NCBI GenBank assembly: GCA_032173965.1
Contig: CM063285.1
Coordinates: 22,355,660 to 22,419,659 of the forward strand
Length of the DNA: 64,000 nt
DNA from: Sitta carolinensis
Taxonomy: Eukaryota; Chordata; Aves; Passeriformes; Sittidae
Reading direction: 5' to 3'
The notes under the pieces were generated by a model. It was not told where the DNA came from and searched no databases. It saw only the letters and a list, made by a program, of their open reading frames with translations. Made by a program: the position numbers and the translations under genes. Positions 25,465 through 36,939 of the stretch are shown here, piece after piece. How positions within the stretch are numbered: position 1 is the first letter of the stretch; each line of letters opens with the position of its first letter.

Positions 25465-27269
25465 CTGGAGGGGGAGAAACAACCCAAATTTAGTAAAACA
25501 TAAGGAATCCATGAAAAGTTCACAGTACCATAAAAGACAGAAGAAGCATACCAACCTCTACTTCCTAGAAAAGGCAAGCACCAAAATAAAAAAAAAGGAG
25601 AGAAAAAGATTACAGTTATCATAACGGGACAAATTACTTATACAGAATAAAACAGTGTAATTCAGAGGCTGTTTGCATCACTCAAAGTGAAAATGCTACT
25701 CAAAAATGTTACTTACTGGCCTTTAAAATAGAAAATGTCTTCTAGTACTCACACAGGTAATGTTTCTAACATTGTTTTTAAAATGTTACAGTAGTTTATC
25801 TGTACTTTAACTTTGAAAGTATTGAAGAAATTGTATTTTCAATGTATTATTTTTCAAAAATAAAGCTTCAAAGTCATCATCAATAAATTTGATCATCAGC
25901 TATTTTAAACAATATGTGAATTTTAGAAAAAAAATTTGCTATGTATCTTTAACCGCATCAGTAAGATCTTTCATTTAGTCAGTTTAATTAGCTCTATTTT
26001 CTACAAATCTTGCTCATAAACAAAAAAAAAATTCTTCCTAATTATGTCATTAGAAGTATTATGCTTCAATTCCAAGAAGGAAAAATTTGAATTAAATAAA
26101 TTGCTTTCAAGATTATGAAAAATTTGATAATAAATTACAAATGCATAGCCAAGACAATAGGTTGAACTGCACATCTCAGGTAACAGGTGTTACAGGAAAA
26201 TGGCTGGAATTATTTTTATTATTATGTCTTAATCCAACTAACTATTCTCTCGAACAAAATATTTAAATGGCTGTTCCAAACATTTTAAAGTCTGCATAAA
26301 TGAAACTTAACAAAATGCAGTGGGTGTACTTTCAAATCCAGTAGTTCCATCCTACTTGCTAAAAGATCACTGTAAAAAAAAAAAATCAATTTATACACAT
26401 TTTAACTACTGAGAAAATGTAAATCTCATAGCTGCCAAAGCTACACAGCCAGAAGTGAAAAAGGATCAAGCATCAAATACATTTTTGTAAGTACAGAACA
26501 ATTATTGGGTATTTACCTCAAAAGAAAAGAAAAAAAAAAAAAGTGGTTGCAGCCTAAACCGTATTTGACTGATTGTGTTTTATTAGTAAAAATGTTTTTT
26601 TAAAAAACTGTGCTTGAAAGAGAAAGGCAGAAACTATCAGAATCTGGAAGTGCAAAATAGAACTGTATTTCTGTAACAATACTTACCCATTCCTTTACTC
26701 TGGTGCTACAAAGATTAACAATGCACAAATCAGTATTCAGGATTTGCCTTTTTAATTTTTGGAGTAATAAAATACACACAGGGATATCAATTTTGTTTAT
26801 TCACACAAGAAGCAAGCAGAAATTACAATTATGATAGTATTTTTCAAAGATCACTCCTAATAGTCACTACAATTTTATTCCTACAGTGGTGTTCTGAACA
26901 GGTTTGAATCAGTTGTAAGGCAATGCTGTTCCAGGAGTCTCACCACAGTGGCAAAACTTAAAATTCTTGAACAATCATCAAAGTGGCAGATTCTCTTTCC
27001 GTGCCTACTAAATCAACAATGTTCATCCACAATGAGCCCATGCAGAAAACTGGATTGTCATTATTAAAATGGTGAAAAATCAGAATATCTAGAACATAAA
27101 GCTATTAGAACAAAAGAGAAGTCATCCTGAGCGTGACAAATATCCCCTCTAAGGCAAAGCATCCTGCATTTTGCTTAAGGAAGAATGTGCAAGTGGGGCT
27201 TGTATAAATTACATGTTCTCAAATTGGCCTCAAACCATCAAGAAGATAAATCGATTCTTGTTCATCTCT

Positions 27270-27520
27270 ATACTGCAGACAACTTCACAGATCCCAAATA
27301 TAATATCCCTCAGGCATTGCTAGAAGTCTTGCTGACTTCCTTCTGTCTACAAAGCAAGTCTGTACCTTTCTTGTTACCCTTCTGTGAATCTTTTCCAAGA
27401 CTGTTTTTTTGGCAACTAGAATTGTGCAGAGCACAAGACGAAGCAACATTATGGATCTATACACAACACAACCCAACACTATTTTGTTCTGTATTCTTTT
27501 CCCCAATATAACTATCCCTC
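27270..27520 (-). mobile_element. Ancient L3/CR1-like LINE remnant
   Basis: The plus strand carries ttgttacccttctgtgaatc, tttttggcaactagaattgtg, cagagcacaagacgaagc, and aacattatggatctataca. These follow the layout of the L3/CR1 superfamily near the end of the polymerase (the segments 'ttgccctt...ctggac', 'ggtgcccagaactg' and 'gccgcaccatggattta', in reverse orientation). Divergence is high and the assignment rests on a string of partial matches in the right order, so the exact family and boundaries are uncertain. Confidence 0.55.
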
Positions 27521-30408
27521 TATTGTCTTTGTAAGTTGTGTCTGTGGTTTTGTTCTTTTTAATTGTACGATCTGAATGGGTTGCATAGAATTTTCTATCT
27601 TAAATCCAAAATATAAATACCTATATACCTATACTGATTTTCCTAAAGAATTAATTTTTCCAATCAGCTGCTACTGAAATAAAATTCATTATTGGATAAG
27701 TTAAACAAAATCCCTATGTGCCTCCAGAAACAATTAAAATTGCTAATCATTTGTCAAATTACTTAAGTAAAGAAATTGCTTCAATAAATTATAGCTTCAC
27801 AATTTTACAAATATTCCTGAAGCTGTTTAACCTTCTGCATAAGAATCTAGCTTCCTCTAACATTCAGACCATTCCTGATCTTCAGTCAGCAAGTTTGATA
27901 ATAATAACGTTCAGTATCCTCTGCAGAATGCGATCAAGACCATTACATAATGTACAAAGCCTCATTTTCATAATTTTAATATAAAAACGGAATGAAGGAA
28001 TACACAGTTTACAGTGAAGGCTGGGTAGCATCACAGCATCTCTAGGTAAAGCATCCTTTAACAATCTATAAAGGTAAAAGTCAATGTCTTAGGAACTCAG
28101 GACAGTCTAATTCTTCTGAAACTCTTCAGGGGTTTCCTTGCCTTTGTCCTGAGCATGCTAAAGGGCAAGTTGTAAAAGCACAAAGAATAAATTCACAGAT
28201 TAGTAACAGCAACCACACCACCTTTTCAATATTTTCCAGCTAAAGGTATTCATACATTTTAAACAGAAAGTTCATCTTTACTTCTCTACTTGAAACTATG
28301 TGAAATGCCAGGATTTCTTTCAAGTGTCTCTTTGAAAGACGCAAAGCACTTCTAATAGCCATGGATGATGGATTTCAATGAGTTTAATATCCATGCCTTA
28401 AAATTATGCATTATATTCATTCAGGGTCATAATGATGAAGTGTTTCTAATAACTTAAGCTCATGCTACAATTATATATGCACTTTGAGACTAATTTTATT
28501 TTTTTTCCTGAAAAGATCTTACTATAAAAAAATCTATGTCGTCTGAAAATCTGAAAACGCTACAAAAAGAACCAAAACAGCCACTTAATCAGAAAAGATA
28601 TTAAGAAATAGGAAAAAAAATGCCTTGAACATTTTTATTGCCTCTTTCTAGACTTCAATATTCTTGTATATGTATTCTCTCATTCTTAAAAAGGAGCTAT
28701 TACATAAGTTTTTTAAAAATACACTTTTAAGTATGCTGAGAGAAAAAAGCTCAATGGAAAAAAAAAAAAAATCAAACAACAAAAACCCTAACCCATACAT
28801 GTAGTTATGCAGCAGAAGGTTTCATCTTTCAATAGATACAGAACCTACTTGTCCAGAAATCTATATGCTAAAGGGCACAGTAATGTGGTTGGTAACAAGT
28901 GACTCAGGTGTTCATGGGCAAGGAAGAAAGTTTCCCCACAAATATTTTCAGACCAAGGCTGACTGAAAACCTGGATAAAGCAAACTCAGCCCTTGTTTTG
29001 TATTCAACATTTTACCCCTAGTATGGCCTATATAATAAAAGGCAATATATTAAAATAAAAGCTGATTTGTAACAGAAAATCCACTAAAATTGAAGCAGTT
29101 TTCTGAACTTAAAATTATCTTTATATTTTATTGAAATACAATTTCTCCGCTGCAGCACAGGGATATTGTTATTTATGTGACTTTCAAACTACCAATTTTA
29201 GAAGACATCTAATAGGCAACTTCAGAATGTAAGGCTTCATTTATAACTTTTCAAGAAGCAATATTTCTAACAGTTACCAAAGCAGGAAAGACAAGATTTC
29301 CTGAACACTGTTCAACAGCAAACTTAATTCTGCCTATACAAAATTCCACTCAGATTTTATATGACTTACCATAATGCAAAAAATACATTTTACTGCTGGC
29401 CTTCCTATTCCTACAGACGGGTTGACTTGTTTTTAGCAAAGAAGAGTTACATACTTCAATATGTAAAGGGACATGGAATTGCATTTGACAATTTTAGATG
29501 CAAAAGTTTTTCTGCACATGCTCCTTAAAAACCCACAGTGTTAGATTCAGATTTTTTTCCTCACTGCCATTAGCTGTTTTCCTATTGAGTATTCACTGTT
29601 TTTAATTCAAGGAGTTCTTAATGGCTTTCCATTCCAATTCTTCTATCTGCATCTCAAGTATGTACATCTGCTTCTCATCTGACATGAAAGCTCTTTCCCT
29701 CTTTTGACTATGTCTTTGCTATTTGGTAGCTATGCTATTTTCAGACTCCAACAAGCCAACTCAGTTCAGCCAACTGTCCCACATCATAGCTCTCCCCTTG
29801 CCTCAAGCTCACTTCTGCAGCAAACGTGAGCTCACCAAGTATCTCACCATCACATCTTTGCAACAGTCCTACAGCAGAGGATTTGACTCATCTGCCCCAA
29901 AACTCCCCCAAAGACTCTGTAACACATATTTGTACCCCAAGTCTCATTGAAAGAGCTGTGGCAGGGCTGTCATCTGATAGCTCTGCACCAACCTCTTTCC
30001 AGTGCTGGAAAAAGAAAGCACGAAATGTGTGCAGGAATTTTTTCTGCTTTGATTTTGCTCTAGGACCCTCGGGCTAACGTCCATGAGATTGTCATTATCC
30101 TACAAAGCCTTAAGTTGCTGGTCACATGGAGAACTGCTACAGGAATAAAAGTATGAGATTACAACAAAGCTGCCATCATATGGGAAATCCACCAGTCCTA
30201 AACACTTTATTTTCCTCAAATAAATGAGGTCCACAGAGAGCATACACGAAATAACTAAGATCCACACATCTAATGAGAGTAATACACCAAAACATAAACT
30301 GTAACTGAGGAGCCATAAGTTGCACCAGGAAAATACATTATGGTTATGTACTGGAAAATTCCTCCACCTGAAACCTGAGCCAGTCTGGAATTCTCATCCA
30401 GGATGCAG

Positions 30409-30429
30409 ACATGCTGCTCAGCAGCATGT
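30409..30429. repeat. 10-bp inverted repeat around a single base
   Basis: acatgctgct, then c, then agcagcatgt: a 21-base near-palindrome with perfect arms. Confidence 0.8.
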
Positions 30430-31289
30430 GGATACTCACTTGCCTATCAGATGCTGGTTTTCATCTCCACTGACGTGCACAGACATCTGATCTATCATAA
30501 GCCGTGTGAGCACCCTGCTGTACAAATGTGGAGTGTTAGTTCAGCTTGTTAAATGCAGGGTAGTGCACACATGAGAATAAGGCAGATACTACACTCCCCA
30601 TAACCTGAATTACTATCACATATCTCAGAACATCTGTGAAGGCAAGAAGCCAGGATGGACCATGTGCTCCCTAGCACATTCTTTTACTAATTGTCCCAGA
30701 TGCATACAATAGGTTGCATGATCTGTCAGACCTCATGTGATACCATATAGCTACAGGTCTTCAGTAGAAACAGGAACAGAGCTAGTTCTAGGAGGGCAGG
30801 GACTGCTGTATCTAGCACAATTTTTGGCGCAATACATTCTTCTCAACGGTATCTCCCTTTCTCACCAGCTGAAATACCTGTAATGCTTCCCCATAAAGCC
30901 ACATTTAAGAACTGCACAGAGCAGAAACCATTCTTCAGTGAATCAGTTGAAAAAAAAATTTTTAAAAAATCACCTTTATTACACTTAGGAAATTCGAAGA
31001 AAACAAGTCCAGAAGATATTTACAGGCTAGCAAAATGGTAACTTCTGCCAGCTTTGATTCCAAATTAAGTCTCCCATTAGAAACATAATTAGTTTAGCCA
31101 AAACCACCAGGAGTTCAGTACACAAAGTACTCAGATACAGATGAAGGCAGTGGCCCTTTGCATCAATACTTCTGAGAAATAAGCAGTCAAGGTAATAATC
31201 ATTTTAGTAACTCAAAGAACCAACATGAGAAAAACTCCAAAATAATGAACCACCCCAAAGGTAATATAAGCATTATTCCTCTGGCAGAG

Positions 31290-31660
31290 AAAGACCTAAA
31301 CACCTGCAGGCCAGACAGAGCCCTGCTGCAGACCTCCGTCCCTGCTTGTCCGGCAGCCCCTCCCCTTGAGCTGACAGGTGACAGGACACTGGGGTTTGCT
31401 GGGCAGTGCCAGCCCCAGGGAGGATGATGGCAGCTTCCTCCACAGCTCCAGCCCCTGGGCAGTGCCACCCCTGAGGCCTGTATTCACAGGCTGGCAAAGC
31501 ACAATTACAATCAATAGCTGCTTGCAGGGACTCTGGCACTCAGCTCCCCACATTTACTGTTTGTCCCGCTCCCTTCCTTTGCCTCGTGTTTCTAGTACCA
31601 TTGATGAAGCTGGGCTAGGAGCCACCGCTTTTCAGCCCCCTCTGTTGCAGAGTTCCCATT
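31290..31660. other. GC-rich block of unknown nature
   Basis: About 370 bases are clearly GC-richer than the surrounding AT-rich intron, with runs such as ggcagcccctccccttgagc, ctggggtttgctgggcagtgcc and cagctccagcccctgggcag. CpG dinucleotides are few, so it is not a CpG island. Several overlapping open frames exist on both strands, as expected from GC-rich sequence, and none resembles a known protein. It may be an eroded LTR or another unclassified insertion. Confidence 0.5.
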
Positions 31661-32016
31661 CAGTAAGATTTCTGTGGATGCTGTCTATTTGGCACTAACA
31701 GTGTTACTAATAGCAAGTTTGAATAGCACAGTATTTGAAATCGCTTGTCAACTAATACCAAATGCTCACTAAAGCATATATTCAGAAATAGGGAGAAAAT
31801 ACTGAAAAACATTATGAAAAGGAAGAAATTAATATCAAAGCACAATATAAGCTTCTAAATCCCAGAAAAATTTAAAACATTTATTCTTTAAAAGTGCATC
31901 TCACAGTTCTTATCATGAATCAAAGAAATATTGAACCATCTTTTCACTACAAATATAAGAAGTTCTTGTCATGCTCCTCCTATTATGCTTTCAAGATTCA
32001 ACTTGTGAAGAAGGCC

Positions 32017-32340
32017 TTAAAATACATGCCAGATATTAGGGAAAAAAAATAAAAACAGATGACGTATGTGAGGTAAAAGTCTATCCATGGGACTTTCATA
32101 TGCCTGCTCAGGCATTTCATATGCCTGTTGCTGTTCCATTTCCTCAGGCGCCACTTCACTAATGCACCAGCCCAAGGCAACAAGGGCAAAAATTACTCTC
32201 TGATCCTCTGCATCTAGTTCCACAGACAGCCAAGAGTGGCAAAACAGCAGCAGACTACACAGGGAGCTCAGCTCACATATGTGGGGCTGGAGGGAATTTA
32301 CCCTGGTATGTTGAAAGAGAATGGCAATATGATTGTGAGG
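32017..32340 (-). other. Unexplained 107-codon open frame, coding-like but unrecognised
   Basis: From just after a TAG at 32341-32343 to the stop at 32017-32019 the minus strand stays open for 107 codons without an early ATG. The middle reads like protein: ELDAEDQRVIFALVALGWC, then ISEVAPEEMEQQQAYEMPEQ and AYESPMDRLLPHIRH. It includes an in-frame 21-nt near-duplication (QAYEMPE/QAYESPM). The last third is T-rich and looks non-coding. It does not match testican-3. It could be part of a decayed retroelement or retrocopy, or chance. Confidence 0.2.
32094..32135 (-). repeat. Two-copy 21-bp tandem repeat
   Basis: On the plus strand tttcatatgcctgctcaggca (32094-32114) is followed directly by tttcatatgcctgttgctgtt (32115-32135); the first 14 bases are identical. 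The unit is a multiple of three and keeps the overlapping minus-strand open frame intact. Confidence 0.7.
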
Positions 32341-35300
32341 CTATGGTTTGTGTCTATAAAAAAAAATGGTGAACTGCATAAGGAGATGTCTGGAAACTGC
32401 AATAAACATTTAACATCTTAAAAAAATAAAAGCTAAGAAAGAAATACTCAATGCAGAAACCCACCAAAGGTGCTTGACCAGCCAGAGACCCTTGACAATG
32501 AAGTAACAGTTTTGTGCACAAGGAGACAGGGCAGGGGTGTGGGGGGTGCAGTGCACCTTCCGGATCAAATGCTGTACTACTTCACAAATGACAGGAGCTC
32601 ATGTAATTTGTCTTTTTAAACTCTTCTCTCTCCCTCCCTCTACCCGCCTTTTTTGGTATAATGCAGCAATAAAAACTTGCATCATATTCAGGACAGAAGT
32701 CCTGTAAGATGTGAAGGACATACGGAGGGCATGAGGTCAGTCACAGTCTAGGTTTTAAAGGCCTACTAAGTGTCTAAGAAAGGATCTGAAAAGGCCTCAG
32801 CTCTTAGGCAGTTTTTGGAAAACATTTTTTTCAACCAGTTCTGACCACAGCAAGAGGGGAAAAAGGGTGCTACTCATCAATTTTCACTCAGGAAGGTGAA
32901 AATTTATGTCTTTTTAGCATGTCAGGGATAAAAACCTTGAATCACTTACAAAACACACTATACTTTTGTTGGCATTGCTTTTGCTTGCTTGTTTATTTTT
33001 CGGCTTGGAGAAAATTAATTACAAAGATAAACATGAGCTCTACCATACCATGCCAGCTGCATGGACAGAATTTTGGTATGTTTCTCCCAGCAGAGGAGAA
33101 AAAAACCTCTCATGCTAAGGCTCAGAACAATGTTCTAGTCTGCCTTTCATTGCCATGGAGACAAAGAACACCCTGGTGTGAAAACAGTCCAAAATGGAAG
33201 AAATTAAGGAATACAAAATATTATGAGAGAGGAATTACAGTGTTATTGTCATTACAAAGTAAATAAGAACAGATGCATTAACAGAAAATGGGATGGAAGG
33301 AAAACCACACATATACAATATGTTTGCAATTTAATAGAGGGAAGTAGTTAAAATTACTGGTCTCAGTTCATGAGTGCAACACAGATATTAAGAAAGTAAC
33401 TGGTATCTACAATTAAGGATTTTAAATAACATGTCATGTAGTTTAACATCAGTAAGAGAACAAGTATCTAGACAAGAGAAAATAAGGCTGGTAAGAAAAA
33501 AAGACCTATATTATAAGTAACTCAGTAATCCCTTTTGATTGGTAGGATACAAAGAAATTCCCACACTTCTTGCCAACATTAGAAAACTACAAATTTAGCA
33601 AATTCAAGAAAAGACAGAAGTAGCACATACAGATTTCAGGGTGATCAGTGATTTAGTACAGTAATGGTATTATACCATGTGAATTGGGAAAATAAGTATT
33701 TCGGCAAGCAATATATTTTTGAATTGGGCTTAATTATTAGAAACATTTGAAAACATCAGCTGTCTTACTGAAAAGAAATAGTTACTCTACAGATGAAAGG
33801 GATTTCACTGAAATGAAAGGCATATCTCTGTTTGTTTAAACAGAACAAAGTCAGGGTTCATTTTTAGAGAAATATTTGCAAGCCTAATGTCCCATGTGCT
33901 TAAGAAAAAATTCAGACTATGGTTTATCTCCTTAAGATACTACAACTTCTTTTCAAAAACATGCCAGTCTTTGTAGGAAGAAATGATAAGATTTGGGCTT
34001 ACTCAACATACATTAAAGTGAAACTGAAGTCTAAATTTTACAACATTGCTTTATTACTTACCTATTCTGAACTTTGCCTAATCAGATACTTCATTTCCAA
34101 GAAACTCTCTGTCTATATTAGTGAAGATTAATATAACCCTACAAAATTTCTCAGATAAATCAAGAGAGGCTGCTGTCTCAAGAAGCTTTCTAATCTCCCC
34201 ATTTTTCAAAGACTAGTTCTAGCATGTCCACAATTGAAGTGTTTTTTCCTCATCCCTTAAGAAACACCTGTCTTGTGATGTTATTATTGTATCGGCAAAT
34301 GCTAAATAGCAAAAATGTTGACAACACTGCACATTCCAATTATTTCCTCCCTTGACAAAAACTACACTAAATTCAGGCAGCAGAGTTGCAACAGTTTCAA
34401 GTAAAATGCATGATGGTGATACCAGGTGGATAAACAAGACAAGAAATTTAGGCTGAATCCTACTGACAGTAAAGTCTAAGAATCCCATATAAAAGTAAAT
34501 TAATTTAAAAGAAATCATGGATGCTTTGTTTCCTAACTCCAGCCATTATGCCTGTGTTATGGAGAGTTAAGGTTGCTTCGATATCTTAACCATGTGCGGT
34601 GAAAAACATGTAAGAAACTCACACATGAAGTAAATACTACCTAGGATACTTTATATCCTAATTCATTAACATGTATTAAAACTATGTTACTATATATAAA
34701 CTCTTCTAAAGTACCAAGAAAATCAGGAGATGTTTAAGAGAAACAAGAGTCAAAACACCCTAACCTACTGTGCATCTACAGAAATCATAAAATAGCTGAG
34801 AAACAGTGGCCTTCCTTTGTCTTTCAAGCTACAGCTGTAGGTTTACTAACTGCAGGGGCAGCAGCAGCAAAAAAGGTTCAGACTGGTTCACCTTCCCCAA
34901 TTAATACTCCCAGATATAGCAAGAAATCTCTGTATGTGACATATTTGCTTTGCCCTCCTGATCATTCATTTTTCAGAGAAGCTGATCTAGCCCTGGTTTT
35001 AGTCCAAATGTTCGGGAATAGTTCTAAAGAAGTTTCTCTAAGTCAGCTCTTCTCTTAGGCATGTAAATGTACCAGGCATCATCTGCTTATTTGCACTTAG
35101 CACAGGAAGCAAGGAAAAGAACATGAGGGTTTCTCTTTCTCCTAAATACATATGGAGTTGCTACCTTTAACATTATCCTTAATGTCTTTATTGAGCAGAA
35201 GTGACAATATGTACAAAACCACATTTTGGTATCGTGTGTTTCTTATGACTGTTTTTAATCATTAAATGTTATCTGTCAAACCTGCTGCATCAGAATAGCC

Positions 35301-36916
35301 TTCCACAGGGAAATTACTGAAGAACGAGACTCTTCCAAAATGGCTATCTTCCACTGGTTCTACAGAAAAAGCCACTGTAAATGACTGTAATAATGTCATT
35401 TCTGTTAAGAGCGAAGACTGCCTTCATTCTCATTGTGAATAACAGCAGCTACTGAGAAAAAGAACAATTCAATATGTAGGGCTCCATAAAACAATATTAT
35501 TTCTCAGACCCTAAAGCAGCAACTTTTACTGATGAAGCCTAAAGAATAAATAAAAGCATTCAAAAGATCAGTAAAGGAATCTACAGGATTTTAAGCACAA
35601 ATGGAAGTTTAGAAATACCAGCATTATTCTTTTAATAAATTCACACAGAATAATGAACAAGTATGTGACCAAGTGCTGAATTTCTTGAAGGAATTATTCT
35701 TACATGCAACCTAAATTTAACTCCAAGTAATTGACCCATTTCTCATAGATCTCAGTGATGCATTATTCTGAAACATGTTTTCATATGCAATATACTATGA
35801 AGCTCCTGCTTTATAGAAAAACCTCTAGTCAACTTCAGCATGTGGTGCTGTAAGAAGCCCTGAAATGCATCCCTTATAGAAGAGCAAAACAAGGATCAAG
35901 AAGCCTCCCATTCCTAAATGGTTTCCAGAGCACTGGTATAGATCCTCTGATAGCAGACACCCTGAATGTGAAACAGGACAGGACGAAGTTCTACGGTAAG
36001 AAATGTCAGCAAAGACCAAGCAGGAGTAAACAAAGTCTCATTACCTGTGCTGGTAATTGATGAAGGAAAAACTACCCAAAAATTTAAGACTACAAAATTC
36101 TGAAAGAAAAAAACTCTATTGGCTGGTATCCCTGCAGCACCAGCATCTTACAATGCACACTAATGGACTCTATCATAGTCTCAAAGTTTCATAATTCCAT
36201 TAACTAGTCACCTAACTCTTTACTCTTAGTCTTTATCTTTTAATCTTTTTCTTAAAATTTTTCACTGTTCTTTCTTTAAAAGTTGCATTTTGCTTAATTT
36301 CAGTCTTTAGGGCTTCTCCAGATCTCGAGGACATCAGGAGAAATATTTTCAAACAAGGTAAATGTTTGAATGCTAACTCCCTTTCACTGACTCATCTAAA
36401 GCACTAGTGTACACACATCAAAATTAAAAAGCTATGTTTATCACAATATTTGGATCTTAAATGCAAACTGCCAACATCAAGTATCTGTGAACTATTCAAT
36501 AAAATACCACCACCAAGACAAATTATTATTCAACAGTCAAAGAAATTACATCATGCTACTCTCACAACCTTACTGCACCCCTAGCATCATCCTCCTTTGC
36601 CATCTACAAGAGTATTCTGTTATAACAGTCCCTCAGGTCTTATGTCAGGTTATTAAGGACTTTAATCTCAAATCCAGCAGATTCAGACCTTGCCAGGCTG
36701 AGTGACAAAGGATAATCCCACTTGCCCCAGGAAACCCTGCTAATGCTTCAGGTACGTGATACACCAAGTCCATGCTGAACTCACAGAGGAGCAGTGCATC
36801 AGAAAGGACTATGCTGTTAGAAGCATTTTTACTTCTGAGGGACTTAACACTGGAGACTTGACTATTTTACTTGGGCTAAATTCTTAGCAGCTGCAATTAC
36901 AGCTAACGCAATTCTT

Positions 36917-36939
36917 CACGCGTGCGCACGCACATACAC
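36917..36939. promoter_or_regulatory. Alternating purine-pyrimidine tract with an NRF1-like core
   Basis: cacgcgtgcgcacgcacata and the next three bases alternate pyrimidine and purine for 23 positions, a Z-DNA-prone pattern, with four CpGs. The tgcgcacgca core is one base from the NRF1 consensus. Confidence 0.35.

Noticed and set aside
31199..31698. Several overlapping open frames in the GC-rich block.
   Set aside because: GC-rich sequence lacks stop codons by composition; frames overlap on both strands and none resembles a protein family.
32527..32547. G-rich stretch that might form a G-quadruplex.
   Set aside because: Only three separated G tracts are present (gggcaggggtgtgggggg); the last run is not long enough to supply a fourth tract with a loop.
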